From NCBI RefSeq assembly GCF_019774615.1, contig NZ_CP081496.1:5952001-6016000 (forward strand): a stretch of 64,000 nt of DNA. Reading direction: 5' to 3'. The translations under genes and the position numbers were made by a program. Positions 43,877 to 52,920 of the stretch are shown in pieces. Position 1 is the first letter of the stretch; every line of letters begins with the position of its first letter. Origin of the DNA: Streptomyces sp. BHT-5-2. Lineage in GTDB: Bacteria; Actinomycetota; Actinomycetes; Streptomycetales; Streptomycetaceae. The notes under the pieces are model-generated. The model was not told the origin of the DNA, made no database searches, and saw only the letters and a program-made list of their open reading frames with translations.

Positions 43877-45778
43877 CTACGGCCGCAGCGCCCGCAGGCC
43901 CCCGCCGTCCCGCAGCCGCCCGGCGACCTGCACCGGGGTGTCCCGGGTGGCCGGGACCGCCAGCGTCGGCGCCGCGGCGCCGGCCCGCACCCCGCCGGTC
44001 ACGTCGATCGCGGACACCTCACCGCTGCCCGCCGCGAGCAGGTACCACTTCCCGGACTTGGCCTGCCAGTGGATGTTGCCGAGCACATGCCGGCCGTAGC
44101 GGCTGCACACCGCCGTGCCGACGGCCCGGCCGGCGACCCGCCCCGGGTCGGTCGGCCCGGCCGTCGACGGCTGGAACTGCACCATGGCCCGGCCCGGGCC
44201 GCGCCAGGTGTCGGCGCGGTTGCACACCCAGGTCGCGGTGCCGCCGCCCTCCGGGAGGACCTGCTGGGCGTAGACCCAGTTGTTGACGGACCGTACGCCG
44301 GTGCCGCGCAGCGCCCGCAGGGTGCAGGCGGTACGGGCCCAGCTGCGCAGCGCCGGGGCGCCGGTGGCCTCGCCGGGCCCGCCGCCGGCCGCGGGCGGCG
44401 GCAGGTACGTCAGATGCACCGGCGCCAGATCGCCGAGGTCGGTCACCAGGAAGGAGCGGCGGTCGTCGATCCGCGGCGAGGAGCGGAACTCGGCCACCGG
44501 CCAGCTCCCGCAGGGGGCGCCGTCCGCGGGCGGGAGGGGGATGCGGTCGGTGACACCGTCCGGGGCCAGGTGCAGCCCGCGCGGCGGGGCGCCCGGGGCG
44601 AGCAGGTCCCGGACCGCGACGCCGGAGACCCAGGGCGCGATCAGATAGCGCATCCAGCCGTTGCCGCGGCCGATCACCAGCCCGCCGGCGGAGGTGAGGT
44701 CGGCGTTGTCGACCCGGGCGAAGTGCAGGGTGGGCGTGGCGCCTTCCGGTTCGGCGTACCGCACCAGCCGCTCGCCGTCGTGGAAGACCACCACCATCAC
44801 GTTGTCGATCAGGCCGGCGTACAGCAGCCGGGGCGGGGCGGCCGGCGGACGGCTGGAGGTGTCCGCGGCCGTGACGATCCGGGTGCCGGGGGGCGGCGCG
44901 GCCCACACCCGCAGCGCCCGCGCCAGCAGCTCCTGGTCGCCGGCCTGGCGGCCGCGCGGCGGCCAGGCGGTGAAGTCCACCCGCGCGGTCCGGGCCCACT
45001 GCTCGTCGGGGGCGCGCAGCAGCCGGCCCGGGTCGAGGGCCTGCGCGGCGGCGGTGGGCACGCCGCCGTCCGCGGGCCGGCCGGTGGGCAGCGCCAGGGC
45101 GACCACGCCGGCCACCACCACCGCCGCCAGCGCGGCCGTCGCCCGTACCCGCTGCCGGCGGCGGAGCAGGTCGGTCGGCCGGGCCTGGATCGTGCAGGGG
45201 TCGAACTCCCCGGAGTTCAGCAGCGCCCCGGCCCCGGCACCGGTCCGCCGGTCCAGCTGCGCCGCGGCCCGCTGCGCCATGTCGGGGTCCGGGACGCCGG
45301 CCCGCGCCAGGACGGTGCGCGCCGCGTCCGCGTCCAGCCCCTCCAGGTGCCACAGCCCCAGCGCGGCCCGGACCGCGGCCGGGACCGCCGACAGGGCCTG
45401 GTCCAGGGCGAGTTCGTCGGCGCCGCCGGCCCGCGGGAAGAGCCGCAGCCCCCAGACGAACGGCACGGTCGGCAGCAGCACCGCGGGCCGCTGCCGGTCC
45501 TCGTAGGCCAGCGCCAGCTCCACGGTGCGCTGGCGGACCAGGTCGTAGCCGGCGCCGGCGTCCGGGCCGCGCTGGGCGGGCAGTGCGCCGGCCGGCCGGC
45601 GGGGCAGGCGCCACGGCAGTGCCCGCTGCACCAGGCCGTGCGCGGTGAGGACCTTGCGGTGGCGGCCCATCGACGGGGGCAGGACGAGATAGGCGAGGCG
45701 GACCAGTCGCGGGTAGTGCTCGACGAGGGCCGCCTCGGCGCGTTCGACCTCGGCCCGGGTTCGTTCGTCCATGGGCAT
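43877..45778 (-). CDS. Membrane protein with an N-terminal sigma-factor-like domain and large extracellular part
   Basis: 633 aa. The first ~195 residues look like a degenerate sigma-70-type protein (VEHYPRLVRLAYLVLPPSMG; ALSAVPAAVRAALGLWHLEGLDADAARTVL), the region-4-like part resembling ECF sigma factors. One helix at about 213-231 (ATAALAAVVVAGVVALALP) follows, then ~400 residues outside with several Cys (PCGSW, TACTL, WVCNRAD, AVCSRYG) and no motif I know. The topology resembles a sigma factor fused to its own membrane sensor. Start taken at the ATG at 45778; 45772 is an alternative. Confidence 0.75.
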   Translation of the reverse strand: MPMDERTRAEVERAEAALVEHYPRLVRLAYLVLPPSMGRHRKVLTAHGLVQRALPWRLPRRPAGALPAQRGPDAGAGYDLVRQRTVELALAYEDRQRPAVLLPTVPFVWGLRLFPRAGGADELALDQALSAVPAAVRAALGLWHLEGLDADAARTVLARAGVPDPDMAQRAAAQLDRRTGAGAGALLNSGEFDPCTIQARPTDLLRRRQRVRATAALAAVVVAGVVALALPTGRPADGGVPTAAAQALDPGRLLRAPDEQWARTARVDFTAWPPRGRQAGDQELLARALRVWAAPPPGTRIVTAADTSSRPPAAPPRLLYAGLIDNVMVVVFHDGERLVRYAEPEGATPTLHFARVDNADLTSAGGLVIGRGNGWMRYLIAPWVSGVAVRDLLAPGAPPRGLHLAPDGVTDRIPLPPADGAPCGSWPVAEFRSSPRIDDRRSFLVTDLGDLAPVHLTYLPPPAAGGGPGEATGAPALRSWARTACTLRALRGTGVRSVNNWVYAQQVLPEGGGTATWVCNRADTWRGPGRAMVQFQPSTAGPTDPGRVAGRAVGTAVCSRYGRHVLGNIHWQAKSGKWYLLAAGSGEVSAIDVTGGVRAGAAAPTLAVPATRDTPVQVAGRLRDGGGLRALRP

Positions 45779-46022
45779 GGCGGTGTGCGCCCTTCACGAA
45801 GTGGGAGTGCGGGGGGTGGGGGAGTGCTGCGTGGGATTGTGTGGGGGGATTGCGACAGGTTTGTGCTGCCGCCGTCCATGCCGCACAACGAGGGAGTCCC
45901 GGCACGGTCACCGCCGGGTCACCCCTCCCGGCGCCCCGGGCGGGCCGGCCCGGACGGCACCCCGCCGCGTCCGGGGCACTCCGCGTGCGGGGCGCGGCGG
46001 CAGGGCGGATGCTGGAGCGGTG

Positions 46023-46541
46023 ATGGACGAGACGGACTTCTGGGAGCTGATCGACGGCTCCCGCGCGGCTGCCGGGGGCGACCCCGAGGAGCAGGCCGAC
46101 GCACTGGTCGAGCGGCTGCTCGGACTGGACCCGGACCGCGTCGTCGACTTCGCCCGCCACTTCGAGGAACGCTACAACCGGGCCTACACCTGGGACCTGT
46201 GGGCCGCCGCCGCCCTGATGCTGGACGGCGCGAGCGACGACGCCTTCGACTACTTCCGCTGCTGGCTGATCGGCCAGGGCCGGCACGTCTTCGAGGGCGC
46301 GCTGGACGATCCGGACCAGCTCGCCCGGCTCGTCGGCGACTTCGACGAGGACACCGACGGCGACGCCGAGGAGCTGGGCTACGCCGCCGACGAGGCGTAC
46401 GAGCAGCTGACCGGCGTCGTCATGCCCGATCTGCGGCTGCCGCCGGCCCCGCCGGAACCCCTCGGCGGCTACCTCGACTTCGACGACGACGCGGCCCTGG
46501 CCGAGCGCTTCCCGCGCCTGTGGACCCGCTTCCGCCGCTGA
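46023..46541 (+). CDS. DUF4240 domain protein
   Basis: 172 aa. MDETDFWELIDGSRAAAGGD and RVVDFARHFEERYNRAYTWDLWAAAALM fit the DUF4240 family, in which the FW and DLW motifs are conserved. Very acidic, soluble, no signal peptide. Function unknown. Followed 62 nt later by the epimerase gene on the same strand and divergent from the sigma-like membrane protein gene. Confidence 0.85.
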   Translation: MDETDFWELIDGSRAAAGGDPEEQADALVERLLGLDPDRVVDFARHFEERYNRAYTWDLWAAAALMLDGASDDAFDYFRCWLIGQGRHVFEGALDDPDQLARLVGDFDEDTDGDAEELGYAADEAYEQLTGVVMPDLRLPPAPPEPLGGYLDFDDDAALAERFPRLWTRFRR

Positions 46542-46603
46542 ACCCGCCCGGGCCGTTCCGGCCGGTCCCCTGCCCCGCCCCGGATTGCGGGCAGGATGGC
46601 CCC

Positions 46604-47497
46604 ATGCGGATCGCGATCACCGGCTCGACCGGACTCATCGGCACGGCCCTCGTCCGGAACCTGCGCGCGGACGGCCACGACGTCGTCCGGCTCGTCCGCC
46701 GACGGCCGGCGGCGGCCGACGAGGTGACCTGGGACCCCAAGGGGCGGCGGCTGGACCCGGCCGCGCTGGCCGGCTGCGCGGCGGTGGTGCACCTCGCCGG
46801 GGCGGGCGTCGCCGACCACCGCTGGACGGCCGCCTACAAGCAGGAGCTCCACGACAGCCGGGTACTGGGCACCCGGACGCTGGCCACCGCGCTGGCCGCG
46901 ATGGACGAGCCGCCGCGGGTCCTCGTCAGCGGCAGCGCCATCGGCTTCTACGGCGACACCGGCGACCGGCGCACGGACGAGAGCGCGCCGGCCGGCACGG
47001 GCTTCCTGCCGGAGCTGTGCGTGGCGTGGGAGGAGGCGGCGGCGCCCGCCCAGGAGGCCGGCATCCGGACCGTCTTCGCCCGGACCGGCCTGGTCGTGGC
47101 GGGCTCCGGCGGGGCCTGGGGGCGGCTCTTCCCGCTGTTCCGGCTGGGGTTGGGCGGCCGGCTCGGGGACGGCGGCCAGTACTGGAGCTTCATCTCCCTG
47201 CGGGACCACCTCGCGGCACTCCGCCATCTGCTGGTCACCGAGGGGCTGTCCGGGCCGGTCAACCTCACCGCACCGGAGCCGGTCACCAACCGCGAGGCGA
47301 CGGCGGTGATGGGCCGGGTGCTGCGCCGCCCCACGCTGTGCACGGTGCCGGCGCCGGTGCTGCGGCTCGTCCTCGGGGAGTTCGCACAGGACGTGCTGGG
47401 CAGTCAACGGATCGTGCCGCGAAGGCTGCTGGAGTCCGGTTTCGCCTTCACGGACCCGCGGATCGGCGACGCGGTGCGCGCCGCTCTGGCGCCGTAG
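46604..47497 (+). CDS. TIGR01777-family NAD(P)-dependent epimerase/oxidoreductase
   Basis: 297 aa. It is an extended SDR with GITGSTGLIGTAL-type Rossmann start (MRIAITGSTGLIGTALVR), VVHLAGAGVADHRW, SGSAIGFYGD and the family ending TDPRIGDAVRAAL. Members relate to SulA/YfcH and have no proven substrate. CAGGAT (46592-46597) lies 6 nt before the ATG with no Shine-Dalgarno, so a leaderless mRNA is possible. Confidence 0.9.
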   Translation: MRIAITGSTGLIGTALVRNLRADGHDVVRLVRRRPAAADEVTWDPKGRRLDPAALAGCAAVVHLAGAGVADHRWTAAYKQELHDSRVLGTRTLATALAAMDEPPRVLVSGSAIGFYGDTGDRRTDESAPAGTGFLPELCVAWEEAAAPAQEAGIRTVFARTGLVVAGSGGAWGRLFPLFRLGLGGRLGDGGQYWSFISLRDHLAALRHLLVTEGLSGPVNLTAPEPVTNREATAVMGRVLRRPTLCTVPAPVLRLVLGEFAQDVLGSQRIVPRRLLESGFAFTDPRIGDAVRAALAP

Positions 47498-47683
47498 GGA
47501 CGGCTGCCGGCACCCGCGGCCGGGAGGTGGCGCGGGGGCCGCTCCGACGCGCCCCCGGGGCGCCCCTGTCGGCGGTGGCGCGGTGGTCCCTACGGTCCTC
47601 TGACACACCACTGGGCATCCCGGGCGGCCGCACCGGGCATGAGAACCGTGCGCTGCCGCTGGGACCGACCTCGGGAGGGGCAT

Positions 47684-48940
47684 GTGCTGCGCTCCGCATC
47701 GGCCGTCGACGTCGTCATCGTGGGGGCCGGGCCGGCCGGCCTCGCCGCCGCCCGCCATCTGACCGGGGCCGGGCTCGCGGTCACCGTCCTGGAGGCCGCC
47801 GAGCGGGTCGGCGGCCGCTCCGCCACCGACGAGGTGGACGGCTTCCGCCTGGACCGCTGCGGCCGTCCGCTGGCGGTCTCCCCGGTCGCGCTGCGCCGCA
47901 CCCCCGGCCTGGCCGAGCTGACGCTGCGTCCGTTCGCGGCCGGGCTGGGCCTGCACAACGGGCAACGGGTGCAGCGCGTCAGTCCGCTGCGGTGCACAAG
48001 GGGCGCACTCTCCGCGGCGCGCGCCCTCACACGCGCCGACCGGCGCACGGAGCGGACCGCCGACCGTCCGGTCAGCGACGCCCTGGCCGGCCGCCCGGCG
48101 TTCCCGCCCCGCACCCACGACACCTTCCTGCGGCCGCTGCTGGGCGCGCTGCTCTGCGATCCCCGGCTGGGCGGCTCCAGCCGGGGCGCGGCGCAGGTGC
48201 TGCGGGCCTTCGCGGAGGGCCGGCTGGCGCTGCCGACCGGCGGCGCCTCGGCCGTGCCGGAGCTGCTGGCGGCCGGTCTGCCGCCGGGCACCGTACGGAC
48301 CTCCGTGACGGTCACGGCCGTCGACACCAACGGCGTGCACACCCGCGAGCACGGCCGGATACCGTGCCGGGCGGTGCTGGTGGCGACCGGCGCGCGGGAC
48401 GCCGCCGCGCTGCTGCCGGGGCTGCGGGTGCCCGCGTTCCACCCGCTGACGGTGCTGCACCACACCGCGGACGCCCCGGCCGGCACCCGCGGCGGCCCGG
48501 CCCGGGACACCGCCCTGATCCTGCCGACCGAGGGCCCGATCGGCTTCAGCTACCTCGCCGGCGCGATCGACCCGTCCCGTACCCCGCCCGGCCGGCCGCT
48601 GGTCACCACCGTCGTCCTCGGCCCCGCCGCGGCACTGCCGCTGGACGTCCTCGACAAGACCGTCCGGCCCCGGCTGGACCGGATCTACGGCGTGCGGACG
48701 GACGACTGGCAACTCCTGACGGGGCATCACAACCCGTACGCGGTACCGGCGATGGCCACCCCGCACGACCCGCAGCGCGCCGTACGGGTGCTGGCCGGGC
48801 TCTACGTGTGCGGCGACCACCGGGACACCAGCACCCTCCAGGGCGCCCTGCGCTCCGGCCACCGCGCCGCCCGCGCACTCCTCCAGGACTTCGGCCTCCC
48901 GGCCCGCTCGGAACCGGACGCCGTACCCGCGGCGGCCTAG
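47684..48940 (+). CDS. FAD-dependent oxidoreductase (amine-oxidase-like)
   Basis: 418 aa from the GTG at 47684 (GGGAGGGG just upstream); a longer frame adds 15 residues. The N-terminus has the FAD dinucleotide fold VVIVGAGPAGLAAARHLTGA...VLEAAERVGGRSAT, and the C-terminus the flavin motif GLYVCGDHRDTSTLQGALRSG. The middle is the substrate domain of the phytoene desaturase/amine oxidase superfamily and is short. Substrate unknown. Same strand as the epimerase. Confidence 0.88.
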   Translation: MLRSASAVDVVIVGAGPAGLAAARHLTGAGLAVTVLEAAERVGGRSATDEVDGFRLDRCGRPLAVSPVALRRTPGLAELTLRPFAAGLGLHNGQRVQRVSPLRCTRGALSAARALTRADRRTERTADRPVSDALAGRPAFPPRTHDTFLRPLLGALLCDPRLGGSSRGAAQVLRAFAEGRLALPTGGASAVPELLAAGLPPGTVRTSVTVTAVDTNGVHTREHGRIPCRAVLVATGARDAAALLPGLRVPAFHPLTVLHHTADAPAGTRGGPARDTALILPTEGPIGFSYLAGAIDPSRTPPGRPLVTTVVLGPAAALPLDVLDKTVRPRLDRIYGVRTDDWQLLTGHHNPYAVPAMATPHDPQRAVRVLAGLYVCGDHRDTSTLQGALRSGHRAARALLQDFGLPARSEPDAVPAAA

Positions 48941-49021
48941 GGCGTGTCGTCAAACTCCCGTCGTTCGCCCGGAGGGCGGGCGGGAGTTCGGCGACGGGCC
49001 CCGGGCGGGCCCGCCGGCCCG

Positions 49022-50479
49022 TCAGCCCAGCGCGGCCACCCGCTCGCGGTAGCCGCGCACCGCCGGCGCGTCCCGGTACGGCTCCAGCCTGCGCTCGAAG
49101 TCCCGGACGTACTCGTGGGCCCGGACGGAGCGCATCTCGGACGCCTGCAGGGCCGCCTCGGCGCCGAGCGTGCACGCCTGCTCCAGTTCGCCCAGGCCCA
49201 GCCGCGCGGTGGCCAGCACCACCCGGCAGAACAGCCGGCTGCGGGCGAATCCGGCGGCACGCAGTTGCAGCGAGCGCTCGGCGTGCTGGGAGGCGGCGCG
49301 GTACTGCTGGAGATCGCGGTGGCAGTGCGCGAGTTCGTCGGCTAGCTGGGCCTCGTCGAAGAAGCGCGCCCAGTAGGGGGTGTCGTCCCCGGGGCGGGCG
49401 CTCTCCAGGGCCCGTTCGGCGCGGGCCAGCGCGGCCGTGCAGGCCCGGACCTCGCCGAGCACGCCGTGGCCGCGCGCCTCGGCGGCGTGCAGCAGCGCCT
49501 GCACGGTGGGCGGCACACCGCTGCCGACGCCCTGCTGGGCGACCCGGGCCAGTTGGACGGCCTCCCGGCCGTGCCCCAGATAGACCGCCTGCCGGCTCAT
49601 CGTCACCAGGACATAGGCGCCGTACGCCCGGTCGCCGGCGGCCTGGGACAGCCGCAGCGCCTGGACGAAGTACCGCTGCGCCAGGCCGTGCGCGGCGATG
49701 TCGTACGAGGTCCAGCCGGCCAGCCGGGTCAGATCGGCGGCGGCCGAGAACAGCCGTCGGCCGACGGTCTCCCCGTAGGAGCCGCGCAGCATCGGCTCGG
49801 CCTCGTGCTCCAGATAGCGCACCAGGGCTTGGCGGGCGTGGCCGCCGCCGTAGGCGTGGTCCAGGGCGCGGAACAGTTCGCCGACCGAGCGCAGCGCCGC
49901 GATGTCGCCGGAGGTGACCCGGCCGCCCTGGGTGCGGTCGACCCGCTCGGTCTGCCGTTGCCGGGGCACCGCGGAGCGGCCGCCCTGGAGCGGGACCCGG
50001 TCGCCGGCCTCGCCCGCCGGCTCGCCGTGCGCGACGCGTTCGTCGGGGCGGCCGATGAGCCAGTCCCGGCTGGGCACCACCAGGCCGGCCGGGGTGAACG
50101 CGATCTTGCGGAGCTCGGCATGGCTGCCGGAGTCCTTGCGCCACAGCCCGCTGACGATGTCCACCGCCTCGCTGGGGGTCGAGGCGAATTCGAGCCCGGC
50201 GTACACCGGCGCGCAGGCGTCCAGACCGAGGTCCTGCGCGGACAGCCGGCGCCCCAGCCGGCGGGTGAAGACCTCCGCGATCAGCGCGGGGGTGGTGCCT
50301 CGGGGCTGCTGCCCGCGCAGCCAGCGCGTCACCGACGTCTTGTCGTAGCGCAGGTCGAGGCCGTGCTCGATGCCCAGTTGATCAACCCGTCTGGCCAGCC
50401 CTGCGTTGGAGAAGCCCGCCTCGGCGATGAGCGCGGCCAGTTGGCGGTTGGGCGTGTGGTGCGGGGGTCGTTCCGTCAT
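49022..50479 (-). CDS. NsdA-like XRE/TPR transcriptional regulator
   Basis: 485 aa from the ATG at 50479. An XRE-type helix-turn-helix lies in residues ~10-70 (IAEAGFSNAGLARRVDQLG...KTSVTRWLRGQQPRG), followed by a linker and tetratricopeptide-like helices (RALDHAYGGGHARQALVRYL, LAQRYFVQALRLSQAAGD). The layout is that of NsdA and related Streptomyces regulators of development and antibiotic production. A basic/Gln-rich linker (LQGGRSAVPRQRQTERVDRT) separates the parts. Divergent from lipB. Confidence 0.85.
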   Translation of the reverse strand: MTERPPHHTPNRQLAALIAEAGFSNAGLARRVDQLGIEHGLDLRYDKTSVTRWLRGQQPRGTTPALIAEVFTRRLGRRLSAQDLGLDACAPVYAGLEFASTPSEAVDIVSGLWRKDSGSHAELRKIAFTPAGLVVPSRDWLIGRPDERVAHGEPAGEAGDRVPLQGGRSAVPRQRQTERVDRTQGGRVTSGDIAALRSVGELFRALDHAYGGGHARQALVRYLEHEAEPMLRGSYGETVGRRLFSAAADLTRLAGWTSYDIAAHGLAQRYFVQALRLSQAAGDRAYGAYVLVTMSRQAVYLGHGREAVQLARVAQQGVGSGVPPTVQALLHAAEARGHGVLGEVRACTAALARAERALESARPGDDTPYWARFFDEAQLADELAHCHRDLQQYRAASQHAERSLQLRAAGFARSRLFCRVVLATARLGLGELEQACTLGAEAALQASEMRSVRAHEYVRDFERRLEPYRDAPAVRGYRERVAALG

Positions 50480-50792
50480 CAGCTTTACCGGTCTCCTGCC
50501 TTCCGGGCCGGGCCGCCGGGTTCGACTGAGCCCGTCCGGCATGCTCTTCGCCCTTGTGGAACGGCGTGAATGTAACGGCCTTCAGCGCCTTTCTCGCGGC
50601 CTGCGCCCCGCGTTCATCCGATCGTGTGAGCACGTCACGGGCACTTCGAGGGCCGTGCGGAGCACCGGCCCGGTGCGGGGGGCGCAACGGGCGGCCGTAC
50701 AGTGGCTTGGGCGCGACGTGGCACCGCAAGTGCCTCGCAAGAGGCATCGCACGTCGCAGGGATCTGCGACAAGGGTTCGAAGAGGAGCTGCC
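50480..50792. promoter_or_regulatory. nsdA-like/lipB divergent region with nested inverted repeat
   Basis: No ORF in this 313-bp gap. A nested palindrome sits 36-80 nt before lipB: outer arms GCGACGTG (50713-50720) and CACGTCGC (50750-50757), inner hairpin TGCCTC-gcaa-GAGGCA (50731-50746). It could be an operator or a leader hairpin. AGAGGAG (50781-50787) is the lipB ribosome site. Confidence 0.5.
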
Positions 50793-51608
50793 GTGACTGC
50801 GATCTCTCGGGGGGAGACCCCCGTACCCGAGGGGCTGCGCTTTGTGCATCTGGGCTTCGGGACGGACGCCGTCGAGTACGAGTCGGCGTGGCAGGAGCAG
50901 CGTCGCGTGCACGCCGCCAGGTTCGCCGACGAGATCCCCGACACCTGCCTGCTCCTGGAGCACCAGGCCGTCTACACGGCGGGCCGCCGCACCTCCGAGG
51001 ACGAGCGCCCCCTGGACGGCACCCCGGTCGTCGACGTGGACCGCGGCGGGAAGATCACCTGGCACGGCCCGGGCCAGCTGGTGGGCTACCCGATCCAGAA
51101 GCTGCCGCGCCCGGTCGACGTGGTCGCGCACGTCCGGCGGCTGGAGGAGGCCCTGATCCGGGTCTGCGCCGAGTTCGGCGTCGAGGGCACCCGGGTCGAG
51201 GGGCGCAGCGGCGTGTGGGTCCTGGGCGATCCGACGGAGCAGCGGCCGGCCCTGGGCGGCCTGCAGCTCGACTTCGACCCGCGGACCGCGGACGAGCTGT
51301 TCGACCCGCGGCTGAACGGCCCGGAGTACGCCCCGTCCAACGCCGGCCAGCGCGGCGAGGACCGCAAGCTCGCCGCGATCGGCATCCGCGTCGCCAAGGG
51401 CGTCACCATGCACGGCTTCGCCCTCAATGTGAATCCGGACACCACGTCGTTCGACAAGATCGTGCCGTGCGGCATCCGGGACGCCGGCGTCGCCTCGCTC
51501 TCCGGCGAGCTGGGCCGCGAGGTGACCATCGCCGAGGCCCTGCCGGTCGTCGAGAAACACCTGGCGGACGTCCTGGAGAACGCCGTCCTGCTCCCCCGCG
51601 CGGTCTGA
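50793..51608 (+). CDS. lipB: Octanoyl-[acyl-carrier-protein]:protein N-octanoyltransferase LipB
   Basis: 271 aa from the GTG at 50793. LipB moves octanoate from ACP to the lipoyl Lys of E2 proteins; LipA then adds sulfur. Motifs are complete: TAGRRTSEDERP, GGKITWHGPGQLVGYPI, the Lys in GEDRKLAAIGIRV and the catalytic Cys in IVPCGIRDAGVASL. lipA follows after 141 nt on the same strand. Its targets SucB and AceE-linked E2 are encoded ~14 kb upstream. Confidence 0.96.
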   Translation: MTAISRGETPVPEGLRFVHLGFGTDAVEYESAWQEQRRVHAARFADEIPDTCLLLEHQAVYTAGRRTSEDERPLDGTPVVDVDRGGKITWHGPGQLVGYPIQKLPRPVDVVAHVRRLEEALIRVCAEFGVEGTRVEGRSGVWVLGDPTEQRPALGGLQLDFDPRTADELFDPRLNGPEYAPSNAGQRGEDRKLAAIGIRVAKGVTMHGFALNVNPDTTSFDKIVPCGIRDAGVASLSGELGREVTIAEALPVVEKHLADVLENAVLLPRAV

Positions 51609-51701
51609 GGCCGCACCCGCGGCCGGGCCGCGGGAATGCCGCCCTCCCGACCGGGGTTCGGCCAAGCATGACCCGCACGTGGAAATGCGTGCGAATTGAC
51701 G

Positions 51702-51721
51702 GGCGTACCCTGGTGTACGCC
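51702..51721 (+). promoter_or_regulatory. Inverted repeat upstream of lipA
   Basis: Arms GGCGTAC (51702-51708) and GTACGCC (51715-51721) are exact reverse complements, just after TTGACG (51696-51701, -35-like). It lies 28 nt before the lipA start and may be an operator or leader hairpin. Confidence 0.4.
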
Positions 51722-51749
51722 GAAGAATCGAAGTGGTTAGGGAGCCGAC

Positions 51750-52700
51750 GTGTCCGCAGTCGCACCCGACGGACGCAAGATGCTGCGCCTGGAGGTCCGC
51801 AACAGCCAGACCCCCATCGAGCGCAAGCCCGAGTGGATCAAGACCCGGGCGAAAATGGGTCCCGAGTACAACCACCTCCAGGGCCTGGTCAAGAGCGAGG
51901 GACTGCACACGGTCTGCCAGGAGGCGGGCTGTCCCAACATCTTCGAGTGCTGGGAGGACCGCGAGGCGACCTTCCTCATCGGTGGTGACCAGTGCACCCG
52001 CCGCTGCGACTTCTGCCAGATCGACACCGGCAAGCCGCAGGCGCTCGACCGCGACGAGCCGCGCCGGGTCGCCGAGTCCGTGCAGACCATGGGCCTGAAG
52101 TACGCCACGATCACCGGCGTCGCCCGCGACGACCTGGAGGACGGCGGCGCCTGGCTCTACGCCGAGACCGTCCGCCAGATCCACGCCGCGATGCCCGACA
52201 CCGGCGTGGAACTGCTGATCCCGGACTTCAACGCGATCCCCGAGCAGCTCGCCGAGGTCTTCTCCTCCCGCCCGGAGGTGCTGGCCCACAACGTCGAGAC
52301 AGTCCCGCGGATCTTCAAGCGGATCCGCCCCGGCTTCCGCTACGAGCGGTCGCTGGAGGTGATCACCAAGTCCCGCGAGGCCGGCCTGGTCACCAAGTCC
52401 AACCTCATCCTGGGCATGGGCGAGACCCGCGAGGAGATCAGCCAGGCGCTCCAGGACCTGTACGACGCGGGCTGCGAGTTGATCACGATCACCCAGTACC
52501 TGCGCCCCTCGGTCCGCCACCACCCCATCGAGCGCTGGGTCAAGCCCGCCGAGTTCGTGGAGCTCAAGGAGGAGGCCGAGGAGATGGGCTACGCCGGCGT
52601 CATGTCCGGCCCGCTGGTCCGCTCCTCCTACCGCGCCGGCCGCCTCTACCAGCAGGCCGTCGAGCGGCGCGAGGTCGAGGCGTCCAGTCAGGCGGTTTGA
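51750..52700 (+). CDS. lipA: Lipoyl synthase LipA (radical SAM)
   Basis: 316 aa, GTG start with AGGGAG upstream. LipA inserts two sulfurs into octanoyl-E2. Both clusters are visible: the auxiliary 4Fe-4S Cys set in CQEAGCPNIFECWED and the radical-SAM CTRRCDFCQID (CxxxCxxC). The C-terminal Ser ligand region (GPLVRSSYRAG) is present. It needs Fe-S delivery, for which ErpA at 12891 is a candidate. Followed by a strong terminator. Confidence 0.98.
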   Translation: MSAVAPDGRKMLRLEVRNSQTPIERKPEWIKTRAKMGPEYNHLQGLVKSEGLHTVCQEAGCPNIFECWEDREATFLIGGDQCTRRCDFCQIDTGKPQALDRDEPRRVAESVQTMGLKYATITGVARDDLEDGGAWLYAETVRQIHAAMPDTGVELLIPDFNAIPEQLAEVFSSRPEVLAHNVETVPRIFKRIRPGFRYERSLEVITKSREAGLVTKSNLILGMGETREEISQALQDLYDAGCELITITQYLRPSVRHHPIERWVKPAEFVELKEEAEEMGYAGVMSGPLVRSSYRAGRLYQQAVERREVEASSQAV

Positions 52701-52743
52701 CGCCCCCGGCGCGCCAACTTGTGAAACGTGGCACATGCTGAGA

Positions 52744-52790
52744 GACGCGGCCCCGCACTCCCCCGGACAGGGGGGCGTGGTGGCCGCGTC
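52744..52790 (+). terminator. Terminator after lipA
   Basis: Outer arms GACGCGGCC (52744-52752) and GGCCGCGTC (52782-52790) pair perfectly and the inner part pairs further (CAC-t-CCCCC with GGGGG-c-GTG). It starts 43 nt past the lipA stop. Confidence 0.75.
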
Positions 52791-52806
52791 AACGTTTCAT
52801 AGGTGT

Positions 52807-52833
52807 TTGACCGGCAGGTCATCCGTTGGTAAC
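52807..52833 (+). promoter_or_regulatory. Candidate GlnR-type boxes upstream of the 71-aa gene
   Basis: TTGAC (52807-52811), GTCAT (52818-52822) and GTAAC (52829-52833) are spaced by exactly 6 nt, the 11-bp period of actinobacterial GlnR sites (gTnAc-n6-GaAAc). The middle box is a poor match, so this is tentative. The S. coelicolor homologue of the next gene is, from memory, a GlnR target. Confidence 0.4.
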
Positions 52834-52920
52834 ACCCTTCGGTGACGATGGATGTACGCACCGCAAGACACCTCCCCCCCGCCCCCTGTTCGTTCCGTTC
52901 GTCCGAGGGAGACCATCACC

